64,000 bases of DNA from Fulvia fulva (taxonomy: Eukaryota; Ascomycota; Dothideomycetes; Mycosphaerellales; Mycosphaerellaceae), in contig NC_063013.1 of assembly GCF_020509005.1 (NCBI RefSeq), positions 4,340,001 through 4,404,000 of the forward strand. Direction: 5' to 3'. The notes beneath the pieces were generated by a model, which made no database searches, had not been told where the DNA came from, and was given only the letters and a program-made list of their open reading frames with translations. Positions 54,127-64,000 of the stretch are shown in pieces. How positions within the stretch are numbered: the stretch's first letter is position 1; every line of letters begins with the position of its first letter. A program made the position numbers and the translations under genes.

Positions 54127-54569
54127 TGTCAGGGCGAGAGCCTGGCCTGTGAGATGCAAGGGTGAAAGCGAGAATGCAGGTGCGAAGTGCAGATGCAAAA
54201 GGGTATGGTATGATTGCTACACAAAACAAAAGACGAAGGAAGCAAGAGAGGCCTAGGGAAGGCCAGATATTTATACGCGACCCTCGCGAGTGCGTGTCCC
54301 CGCATCAACAGGGCTAACCCGTGCGAAGCCGCGCTCAGCAGCTTTGCTCAAAACCTTATTCCAACCTGCCCTACGTTCCGAGTCTTCCACGTGCTTCAAG
54401 GTTTAGTAGAGGGGTGAATTTGGAGGGCTGGGTCCCGTAGTGAATGTTGCGGGGCATGTGATTCTTGGCGCTCACACACCAAGCTAGACTGTCACTTCTT
54501 GACGACTTCTGAGCGCTCTGAGGCTCTTCTGTCCCCACCTTCTGTACACTCTGTGGGGAGACCATGACA
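54127..54569 (-). repeat. LTR (3' LTR of the minus-strand element)
   Basis: 443 bp, aligned without gaps to 59815-60257. The eight differences are all C/T or G/A at TpA versus CpA/TpG sites; this copy has the TpA state at three of them. Confidence 0.95.
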
Positions 54570-54739
54570 GTAGCCCCCCCGAACAAAGCTGAGTTCCTAC
54601 GAAGCCGTAGTAGTTCCACATATCGAGGATGTTCAGCTTCAGTACCAGGCCTAGGCCTAATGTCATGGTCGATACACCATTGGTAAGCCCCGTCGAAGAG
54701 CTCAGATTCGAAGAGCCTGCCGATGTTGACTTCTGGGCC

Positions 54740-57700
54740 GTCTGCGCGGGCGTGGTATTCTTCGATTGCTTGACGATTGAAGATGATATGTTGGATAGGT
54801 TCCTATAAGGTATCCTACTTAGGGCAACCTTGCCATTCGACTTCATACTTGATCGGCGGTAGTCCTTTAACGTCGTTAGGCTCTGCGCGGATTCCCCGGA
54901 TCTTGCGGACGGTATAGTCGTCAGAAGGTAGGTTAATAGGCTCGTCGACTTCTACTTCATCGGGAGGACCTAGCATGTCTTGGTTTTGGTTCGGGAATGG
55001 GTCCTTAGCCGACGGCCGAAGGCGTACGGGATGGAAGACGTCGTGGATCTTTATGTTCGCAGGAAGAGCTAGACGGTAGGCGTGTGAACTGATACGCTCG
55101 GTGATCTCAAAAGGACCTAGGTTCTTCTAGTTCAGCTTCTTAGAGGGGCGGTCCGTCTTAATGTTCTTAGAGTTGAGGTAGACCATATCGCCTACTTGGT
55201 AGTCGGGAGCTGGCTGGCGACGACGATTGGCTTGATCCTCGTAGATTGCTTGTGCGTACACCATCTCGTCGTGAACTTCTTTATGGATCTGTGAGAGCAT
55301 AGTAGCGAACGCGTCTACTGCTTGCTCGTTTGCGTCTTCGGTAGGCGGGAGAGGTTCTTCTGGTTCTATGCCTATACGAGGGTGGTAACCTCTCGTAGTA
55401 TAGAAGGGAGAGTAGCCAGTAGTCTCCGAGTCCTAGTTACGAGTAGCGAACTCCACCGTAGGGATATGCTGAGGCCAATCCTTCTAGTGGTAGTCGACGA
55501 AGCAACGAAGGACCTGCTCGAGGATAGCGTTCGTAATTTCGGTCTGGCCGTCGGTCTGTGGCTGAAAACTGGTCGAGAGGTTATGCTTGATGCCCAGGAT
55601 AGCACACAGACGCTTCCAGAAGTGCGAGATGAACTGGGTGCCTCTGTCAGAGGTGATGCTATCCGGGAGGCCTTGAAAGCGCCAGACGAATTCGTAGAAC
55701 AAGCGAGCAGTCTCCTTTGCGGTCATGCTCCAGCACGGGATCATGTACCGGTCCTTGGAGTGACGGTCCACGATCACTAGAAGGGCCTTTGCTTTCACGC
55801 CGCTAAAGGTCTTGCCGTGAGGAAGATCGGTGATAAAGTCTATAGTGATGTGCTTCTACGGACGATCAGGAGCCGGGAGAGGGTGCAAGAGACCGTGGGG
55901 ACGGTGGCGGTTAGCTTTGGCTCTTCGGCAAGTAGCGCAGTTCAGCACGTAGCGGCGGACGTCCTTCTAGGAATGCGGCCACTAGTAACACCTAGCGAGG
56001 AGCTTGTGGGTCTTGGCTACGCCTAGGTGACCCCCAGAGGCGGAGTCGTGGATGATTTGAAGAATCTCAGCTCGGATATTAGAGCCTTCGGGCTGCGGTA
56101 CGTAAAGCTTCTTACGGAAGTAGACGACACCTTCCTAGAGCTCGCACTCGGACAGCGAGAAGCCCGGGAATGTCCTCGCGCCAGATCCAAGGGCCTGAAC
56201 TAACTCTTGGGCGTCTATGTCGGCATCGTACGCTGTTCGTACTCGTGCTATAATGCCTTCGGGCTGCTCCTCAAACCCCTTAAAGTCTGATTCGGATGAG
56301 CCGTCGGTCGTTACTAAGCCCTCTTCATCGTCGTTCAAGTCCTTAGCGTCCGAGGCGTATTCTTCAGGCTCGGATTCATCGTCACTCTCGTCAAGGTAGG
56401 CAGGAGCGAGCACGAGAGTAGCAAAGGAAGCGGCGAGCGTAGGCTAGCCGTTCGATAGGTACTCTCGAAGCTCGGAAGAGAGGTTGTGCTCTTTGATGAC
56501 TTGTTGCCCTGCGATTTGCCGGCCCCCTCTTCGATCAACTGGAGAGTCACCAGGGCGGCGGGTAAGGGCGTCGGCCATCGAGTTGGCCTTACCGGGCGTG
56601 TACGAGATCACGAAGTTGAACCGGGAGAGGAACTCGCTCCAGCGGGCCTGGCGACGATTGAGCAGCTTGCTCTTCATAAAGTAGACGAGGTTCTTATAGT
56701 CGGAGCTTACTTGGACGGGCATAGCAGAGCCTTCGAGCTCGGGGCGCCACTCTTCGAAAGCTTTGACGATAGCGAGAAGCTCCTTGTCGTAGATCTCGTA
56801 GTTACACTCCGTAGCGGTCATCTTCTTAGAGAGGAAGGCGACAGGTAACCAGGGGGATTCAGGCGAGCGGCGTTGTAGCAGGACACCGCCCACTACGCCG
56901 TCGGATGCGTCGGTCTCTACACGGGTCTCCAGTTCGAAATCGAAGTGCCGTAGAAGCGGGTTCTTAACAAACTTCGCTTTAAGCAAGTCAAAAGCCTCCT
57001 GGCATTCGTCGGTCTAGGCGAACTTCTCACCCTTGCGCGTGAGCTTCGTCAAAGGGCGTACCACGCCCGAAAATGCGTGGATGAAGCGGCGGTAGAAGTT
57101 GGCAAAGCCTAGGAAACCCTAGACCTCTTTGACGTTCGTAGGAGCATCCTATTCGACGATAGCGTCGATCTTCTCTTGGTCCATCTTAATGCCGTCTGCG
57201 GTAATGATCAAACTAAGGAACTTGACTTCGGTCTTCTCAAACTCGCACTTGTCGATGTCGAGCTGCAAGCCGGCGTCTACGAGCTTCTAAAGGACCTTAT
57301 AGACGTGCTCGCGGTGCTCCTCCTTGGTCTCGCTGTAGACTAGGATGTCGTCGATATAGGCAGTGCAGAACTGATCGAGGAACTCCTAAAGGATGTCGTT
57401 AATGAAGTTCTAGAAGGTACTAGGCCCGTTACAAACGCCGAAGGGCATAACGAGCGACTCGAACAGCCCGTAGCGAGTACGGAAGGCTGTGAGATACTCG
57501 TGTCCTTCTGCCATTCGTAACTTGTTAAACGCAGCGATGACATCGAGCTTGGTGAAGTACTTGGCCTTAGAGAGGCGCTCGAGCGTCTCCTAAATCAACG
57601 GTATTAGGTAGCGGTTCTTCTTTGTAACAGCGTTTAAGCCTCGGTAGTCTACGTAGAAGCGTAGACCACCGCCGGGCTTCTTGACGAACATGACGGGACT

Positions 57701-58700
57701 GCTAGCGCTAGAACGGCTCGCTCGAATGAACCCCTTCTTTAGGTTCTCTTCGAGGTATCTCTTGAGGACGATAAGCTCTTCTCGGGACATGGAATATAAC
57801 GGTCCGAACGGTGTCTCTGCACCTTCTTCTAGCTCAATCTTGTGGTCGTGAGGGCGATGAGGAGGCAGCTCGTCTGCGGCTTTAGCATCGAATACGTGGA
57901 GGATGTGGTGTGCCTAAGGAGGGACCTTCGTAGCAGGGTCGGTAGGTGTACGCTTCTTGTCGAGCTTCTCGAGGGCGATGTCGATATCGCGGAGAGAGGC
58001 GGCGAAGACTTGAGCTTTGGGCTGCTTAGCAGTAGTGGTGAAGGCAGCGGCGTTCACCTAGAAGATCTTGGTATACTCAGGACCGCGCTAAGGCGGCGGA
58101 GAAGGCGGAGGTGCCGGAGGAACTTCTAGAGGGAAGCTGATAGTAAGGGAAGTCTAGTCGATAATAGGTCGGTGTCGTCTGAACTAGGGGAGGCCGAGGA
58201 TAAACTTCTGATGCGGTAGGGACGTAAGGAAGCTGGTGATCGACATACGCTTGCCTCCGAGGGTGATTGACGTGTGTACAACATAAGTAATCTTACCAGT
58301 AGTAGTCTCCGTGCCGTTAAAGAGTTCAAGGGTGCGAGGGTACTTCAGTTCCTAGGGTTCGAGGTTGAGAGAGGTCGCGAGTTTATAGTCTATAAAAGAC
58401 TCGCCTAGTGCGCTAGTGTCTATGAGAGTGAGATTGGAAGAAGAGAGTTTCTTTGAGCCGATATTTACATTCGTGACGAACGGTTTGTAAGCGTGGTCCT
58501 TGCCCGTCTCGTCGTATAGGTCTAGCTATGCTGTATTGATCCTCAACTTCTTTCCTCTCTTCACTTTCGGTAAACGTTGTTCTTGGTCTTTATCGCGTCG
58601 ATGAGGAAGACCTAGGCTTTTTCCTACTTAGCGGGAGCAGTAGGAGCAGGCTCGATAGCGCCGATAGCGCCGCGAACCGGGTTGCGGGCGTTACGGGCAG
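54740..58700 (-). pseudogene. Chromovirus pol: protease, RT, RNase H, integrase, chromodomain
   Basis: The protease has LIDTSALGESFIDYK near 58356-58432. RT has [20 protein letters not shown] (57590-57790) and catalytic [10 protein letters not shown] near 57339-57365. RNase H lies at 56444-56986 with ETDASDGVVGGVLLQ and YDKELLAIVKAFEEW. The integrase zinc finger (H..GGHLG...CATC) is near 55920-56060. Its core at 55484-55798 shows VDRHSKDRYM, SDRGTQFISHFW and QTDGQTEITNAILEQ. Near 54740-54859 a chromodomain reads KYEVEWQGCPK with stops at two expected Trp positions. The polyprotein is interrupted many times by RIP-type stops and is not translatable. Confidence 0.9.
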
Positions 58701-58899
58701 CGAGCTGCGGACAGTTGGCTACGATGTGGCCTGGACCGCCGTAGTAGGTGCAGAGTCCGGCCTAGCGACGGCGAAGCTTCTCTTCGGGAGTGAGCTTACC
58801 GTTGACGAGGCCCTAGACTCGAGGGACGGCGGCACTAGCGCTGAGATCTATAGCGTCACCTATAGAGACGGGAGGGAGAGCCGTAGGAGCGGCGGCGCC

Positions 58900-59810
58900 T
58901 AGTGGAGCAGCGAAGTGGCTTCCGGGACCACGAGGCTGACGACCTTAAGAACGGGAAGCGAGGAGAGAGGCGGTGTGTTTCATGTTGGAGTCGAGGCGCT
59001 AGCAGGTCTCGACGAGCTCACGGAAGCTTATAGCACCGACGTCCTTGTCCTCGAGGGCTCGAAGAAGCTCTGCTGACAAACCACGGCGGAGAGTGCTCTT
59101 CTTGGTCTCTTCGTTGTAGCCGGTGAACCCGATGTCGCGGTTAAAGGCCGCGAGGTACTCGGCGAAGCTCTTGTTCTTCTGGAGGAGGTTGTAGATGGCG
59201 TTCTGGGCGGTGGCTCTACGGTCTGGATCACTAAAGGCAGCACGGAGGTCCTGTATCAAGGTGAGGACGTCCGGGCAGCCGATAGTCTACGTAGCGTTGT
59301 CGATGTAGTGTTGTACCTAAGCCGCGGCGTCTCCCCGAAGGAGGGAGAAGACGTACGTGACTTTGTCCTTCTCTTGCGGAAAGTGGTCGGCATTAGCCAA
59401 CAGCTTGATGGTGAGCTGTGTCTCAAATGCCTCAAACTTGCTCTTGTTGCCGTCGAACTCGTCTAGGTCGTTGACCTTCTTGGAGAAGTGCTAGCGGCGG
59501 TTGTCGTCGGCGTGCGGGGCGAGGTTCTGGAAGGTGTTCACAATACCTTGAAGGTATGTTGCTTGGTTGTTTGCTTGCTCGACCTGCTGGGCGGTCTCGC
59601 GGAAAGAGGAGACGGTGCGGTTGATAAGAGCGTAGGCGGTGTCGGGGTTGGCGTTTGCCTAGGCACCGAAGGCAGCGGCGTTCGAGAAGGGGATGTCAGT
59701 CCACTCACTAAAGTGGAATGGAGTGTCTTGGTTGTCGAGGTTGACACCTCTATCGGTGGCGTGGTCACCTATGAGGATGACTCGAGTGGTTGACGGTTTG
59801 TTGGTCTTTT
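58900..59810 (-). pseudogene. Chromovirus gag
   Basis: From the right: GVNLDNQDTPFHFSEWTDIP, a helical capsid-like part, and the retrotransposon gag block AQNAIYNLLQKNKSFAEYL with FNRDIGFTGYNEETKKSTLR at 59259-58999. Several TAG codons interrupt it and no in-frame ATG was found at the start, so translation is lost. A damaged zinc knuckle lies just downstream near 58709-58757: it reads CTYYGGPGHIVANC, where the second Cys has become Tyr (TGC to TAC, a TpG-to-TpA change). Confidence 0.85.
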
Positions 59811-59814
59811 GTGA

Positions 59815-60257
59815 TGTTAGGGCGAGAGCCTGGCCTGTGAGATACAAGGGTGAAAGCGAGAATGCAGGTGCGAAGTGCAGATACAAAAGGGTATGGTATG
59901 ATTGCTACACAAAACAAAAGACGAAGGAAGCAAGAGAGGCCTGGGGAAGGCCAGATATTTATACGCGACCCTCGCGAGTGCGTGTCCCCGTATCAACAGG
60001 GCTAACCCGTGCGAAGCCGCGCTTAGCAGCTTTGCTCAAAACCTTATTCCAACCTGCCCTACGTTCCGAGTCTTCCACGTGCTTCAAGGTTTGGTAGAGG
60101 GGTGAATTTGGAGGGCTGGGTCCCGTAGTGAATGTTGCGGGGCATGTGATTCTTGGCGCTCACACACCAAGCTGGACTGTCACTTCTTGACGACTTCTGA
60201 GCGCTCTGAGGCTCTTCTGTCCCCACCTTCTGTACACTCTGTGGGGAGACCATGACA
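59815..60257 (-). repeat. LTR (5' LTR of the minus-strand element)
   Basis: 443 bp. It has the TpA state at five of the eight positions that differ from the other LTR, including its fourth base (TGTTAG versus TGTCAG). Confidence 0.95.
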
Positions 60258-60262
60258 CTAAG

Positions 60263-60618
60263 TTTGATCTAGGGATAGCCTTAGTCCTATCGTATACTTA
60301 AATATATTGTTATCGTCCGCTTGACTTATTTAATTGCCCGATAATTACTCTATACTAAGTTATTTTACTCCGGCGAATAGTAAGAGAGCTCGCTCTACCT
60401 ATAGGGAGTATAAGATACTAGTTAGTAGCGTAATATACTAGGCTATCTACAATAGAGCTTATACTATATAAGGTATAATAGGGCTCTAATAGGTAATACC
60501 GGAGTAATAGTATTAGAAAGTTAAAATAGTACCTTCGGGGTACCTTACTTTCTATACTTTTAAAGGTTATTACCTTAGGGTAGTAATATCTTTTTATTCT
60601 AGGTAAGTATATAACGTG
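60263..60618. other. RIP-affected TA-rich DNA
   Basis: Continues the sequence interrupted by the chromovirus. It contains inverted TA-rich motifs and GGTAATACC/GGTACC-like palindromes and no coding signature. Confidence 0.5.
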
Positions 60619-63600
60619 GACCGTATAAAGTTAATAAGCTACTTAGGGAGTCCTTTCGACCTTAGGATATAGAGTAGCCGCGGGTATAATACGTAGTCGA
60701 AGGCTCCCGATATGTCTAGACTAAGTAAGGATACTACCTTGTCCCTATTCTTATACTAGATAGCCTTTACCTAAGAGGTAATAAGTTCTATCGCGGATAG
60801 CATCGATCGCTATAGGCGCGTACCTATCTAGGTGTCCGGGAGTAGAGAGTATTCCTCTACCGCCTCGGAGAGTCTCGTTATAACTAGCTTCTTAAGCGCC
60901 TTCCTAAGAGTATTAAGGAGCGCAATTAGGCGGTACGACTTTACCTACGTATAGTCTTCCTTTTACGGCTTACGTAGGACTACTATCGTCGATTATTTAA
61001 ATACTATCGGGTAGTATCCGGTCTATAGGTAGGCGTTAAAGATCGCTACGACTACTAGGGCTAGTTGATCTCTATACTTCTTTAGTAGCTCGTTTAGGAT
61101 CCTATCCGGCCCCGGGGCTTTCTTCGCCGGTAACTTCCTTAGTATAGCGGCAACTTCTCCCTCGGACACCTCCTATTAGACCGCGATACTAGGGGCTAGG
61201 GGAGTAGAGCTATTTATATCGCTTAATTTAGCCTCGACTAGAGGCGGGAAGAACTTACTAGCTAGTAGACGCGCCTTAGCCTCGGGGTCGCTAACCGGGC
61301 TACTAGGCGATTATAGCGCTAGGATAGAGAAGGAGGGGCCCTATATAGGGTCCTATCGGGCCCATTTTGCTAGCTTCTATATCCTCGCTAGCTTGCCGGC
61401 GATTTCTTCTACTATAGCCCTCTAGCCGACTGCTTTCTCCCTCCGTATTATAGCTTTCTTCTATTAGTATACCTCCCTATATACGTTCTAGGCCTCCTTA
61501 CTATAGCTACTCGTCTATACCCGGCGGGCTCTCCTTGCTTCTCTTACTACCGTAGTACACTTCGGCGTCTAGTATAGTTTAGACTATGTCGTTAGTTAGG
61601 TAAGCGGAACGTAAAGTAAGGTCGCTTTTCTTATTTCGTCTATTAACCCTTAGACTACCTCGTCTATCTCGTCTTTACTATTGTATTACTACTACGCGAT
61701 CTAGACTAGCCTTTCGGAGTTATCGAGGTACGCCTAGATATTAGCCTAGTAGGCCTTTCCCTAGTTTAGCTTAGGGGTTCTCGCTAGTATACGTTATATC
61801 TATATCGTAATAGAAGTCCTAACTAGTATATAGTCTAACGACGCCTCGAGTTTATATTCGATCCTATAGTAGGTTACTATATAGTAGTAGCTATCTAAGA
61901 TCTAGGAGAGGTCGATCGTGCCTTATAGTCCCCCTCTCTTCTAGGTACCTAGGTCCTTCGGGGTGTTAAGGGTAATTACGTTACTCGCTACTAAGTCGAG
62001 TACTTCGTCGGCTATAGGGTACGGCTATATAAGGCTTTCCTAGGAAGGGTAGTATATATTGAAGTCTCCTACTACGATATAGCACCCTTATCTCTTAAGC
62101 GTACTGTCTAGGTGTCTATAGACCCTAAGGTCGCGGCTAGACCTCGAGGCTAGCGGTTATATATATATAGGTTGTATATCTAGGTACTACCTACGTAGAG
62201 GGAGGTAATATCGCCTCCGCCTTCTTTGTCTACGTAGTATACTACCTCCTAGTCGGATTGTAGTATGTCCTTACTAATATAGAAGTACGTACGGGGTCTG
62301 CCGTCGCCTCGTAGGTATATCGTATAGCCTAGTAACTTATAGGTCGTTAGTCTCTTATAGTACGGGTTAATCTATAGCTCCTAGATTACTAGGACGTAGT
62401 AGACGTACGGGTCCGCCTCGTATAGGAAATAGTTCTAGACTATATCCTTGCTATAGTTAACGTTATACTAGATAATACTAAGCGTATCGAGGCTAGTTAT
62501 CGGTATTGACAATCATTTCCTCTATAGCGTCCTATGTCCTACTACCTTATACGTCCTAGTCTACGCTTATCGGCTATATACTAAAGGGGAGCCGGGCCTA
62601 GTTAGATTCCCTCGCCGTAGCTAGTAGAGCACGTGGCCTCCCGTACGCCCTAGGTTACGTATCCTTTATATCGTTCTCGGCCCTAGGGCGCTTATACCCG
62701 ACCGCCGCTAGTTAGTTCCGGTATAGGCTAGCCTTACGGTCGCCGTAGAATCTTAGGGCGACGGTTCTGTTTATAATTGCCTTGTTTTTCGCTAGTTTCC
62801 GCTATAGGCATTCCGTATTATACGATAGGTAGTGCCCCGGACAGTTCGCGTACCGTCTCGTAGTCGATATATAGTCCCTAGATATATAGTCTCCTATATA
62901 GTTCGAGTAGGCCTACTTGTTTATATACGTATAGGTTTAGTGTCTATACTATTAGCATTTGAAGCATTAGAGGACACGAAAGGATAAGGAGTACTTTTCT
63001 ACTATCTTAAGGCTATATTGCTAGACTAGGCCTTATTCTATCGCTAGATCCGCCGCTTTCGCGTCTTATAGCTATACTATTAGCGCCGAGGCCTTCTTGC
63101 CTTCTAGCCATTTCCTATAGAGCCAAGTCGCCTTCTAGATTATAGAGTTAAGAGTGACCGGGTTGTCCTCTTAGAGAGTACGTAGGTGACCTTAGTTAGT
63201 TAGGTCAAACTCCTTAGGTATATCGTAGACTAGGATCGTAAATTACTTCGTTAAGACCTTCGCTAATACCGTAACCTTAGATACCTACTATAGCTATGTC
63301 TCTAGGTGCCTCCTAGTAGTAGTAGAGCTAGTATAGATCTATAGAGTACCGTTAGACTATTAGTTCACTACGACCACCCCTAGTTAGTTAATTCGTTAGG
63401 CGAGCTCCTTATTCGATAGCTTCGTAACTTCGGCCTAGTCTTCCTTTGCTATAATGCGGATCGTAACTATATCGTGCGTTAGGCGGGGGCCTAGTATCGA
63501 TGCCGCGACCGATACCTAGCTATAGGGGTGTTGATTCCGGGTGGCCTTGCTAATCGCCTAGGACGTCGTCCTCATTTCTTGTTGCCCTCGGTAATACGAC

Positions 63601-64000
63601 AGTATAAGCGCCGTGCGTAGCTAAGTAATCATTACCTATAGAGACCGGTAAGGGAGCTAATTGTTAGTTTCTATACTTTTTACGTCCTCTATAAGTTGCT
63701 ACTAGTTGTCTTAGGGGGGCTTCGCCTATAGGGCCGTAGGCGCCGTTAGTACCGTAGCCTAGGCTACTATTACCTAGGAGTTGCCTAATGTACCTAGGCA
63801 CCTCCGCGGCGTTTAGAGCTAAAGAAATAGGGTGAAGAGAACTTCAAGCTATCTAGATTAAATAAGGTAGAACTCCCTTAATTCTAGGGGTAGTAGCCTA
63901 CTTTATAGATCGTTAGAATAGCCGTAATAAGAGCTTTCGAATGTGTCGTATTCTAGGGCCATAATAGATCGATTAGTCAGGTCCTCCGGGTATCTATAAT
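60619..64000 (-). mobile_element. RIP-saturated LINE copy, runs off the window
   Basis: The minus strand carries, from right to left, an ORF1 zinc knuckle (CFKC..YRH, Gln codons now stops, near 62938-62980), then the ORF2 endonuclease start reading SII-stop-YNVN-SKD near 62470, then RT. 60619-61170 is almost identical to 2482-3035 in the left LINE remnant. The copy breaks off inside RT at 60619, so the catalytic and 3' part are missing. The protein resembles the intact LINE's ORFs closely enough to place both in one superfamily. Dead. Confidence 0.85.

Larger units (their letters stand above)
54127..60257 (-). mobile_element. Ty3/gypsy chromovirus, complete but RIP-damaged, 6,131 bp
   Basis: Two 443-bp LTRs (TGTCAG/TGTTAG...CATGACA), a 5-bp target duplication CTAAG and a minus-strand gag-pol in the order gag, CCHC knuckle, protease, RT, RNase H, integrase, chromodomain. 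The reading frames are interrupted mostly by TAG in place of Trp or Gln. A G7 purine run beside the 3' LTR (54571-54582, plus-strand C7) may be the polypurine tract. The base adjoining the 5' LTR does not start with the usual TGG of a tRNA primer site, so self-priming or another tRNA is possible. Confidence 0.95.

Noticed and set aside
1..64000. tRNA, rRNA or snRNA genes
   Set aside because: I looked for B-box-like GGTTCGANTCC and rRNA core motifs by eye and found none convincing; a tRNAscan/Rfam run would settle it.

Overview
The window is nuclear DNA from a filamentous ascomycete. The genes have short introns (about 48 to 200 bp) with GT...AG borders and recognisable branch points. They include typical fungal families: an Ams2/Spt21-like GATA protein, fungal dihydroxyacetone kinase, a GH28 pectinase, a GPI-type wall protein and 2EXR-type proteins. 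Large blocks carry an extreme repeat-induced point mutation (RIP) signature: CpA and TpG are almost absent and TpA is in large excess. A member of the Dothideomycetes is my best guess, but that is inference.

Layout. 1-15,725 is a transposon graveyard saturated by RIP: a Ty3/gypsy remnant (+) split by a LINE remnant (-), an unidentified minus-strand ORF riddled with RIP-type stops, and a 765-bp inverted-repeat element. Into that last element a complete, unmutated LINE (9531-14492) has inserted, with two open ORFs. 15,725-54,100 is normal-composition, gene-bearing DNA. It holds a truncated membrane-protein gene, a frameshifted PRISE-like reductase, dihydroxyacetone kinase, Sm D2 (divergent from the Ams2-like gene), and a GH28 gene split by a hAT transposon. 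It continues with a flavin-monooxygenase fragment, a decayed SLIP-GC/dynamin-like GTPase, a Mutator-type MITE, a pogo/Fot1-type deletion derivative, a GPI-anchored wall protein, an NTF2-like protein, an LRR protein with one nonsense codon, and two 2EXR-like genes. 54,127-60,257 is a complete but moderately RIP-mutated chromodomain Ty3/gypsy element with 443-bp LTRs and a 5-bp target duplication. 60,263-64,000 is again RIP-saturated and holds another LINE copy (-) related to the one near the left end.

How it fits together. The transposons form a time series: fully RIPped LINE, gypsy and inverted-repeat copies; a half-RIPped chromovirus whose eight LTR differences are all of RIP type; and one LINE with no visible RIP sitting inside RIPped DNA. 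The genes most likely to be working are dihydroxyacetone kinase (glycerol/DHA metabolism), Sm D2 (spliceosome), the Ams2-like regulator (histone gene expression/centromere), the GPI wall protein, the NTF2-like protein and one 2EXR gene. Five genes in the middle block (PRISE reductase, GH28, FMO, GTPase, LRR) carry disabling lesions, which suggests a dispensable or decaying subtelomere-like or accessory segment. Two of the lesions are homopolymer length changes that could be sequencing errors. No rRNA, tRNA or CRISPR array was recognised.
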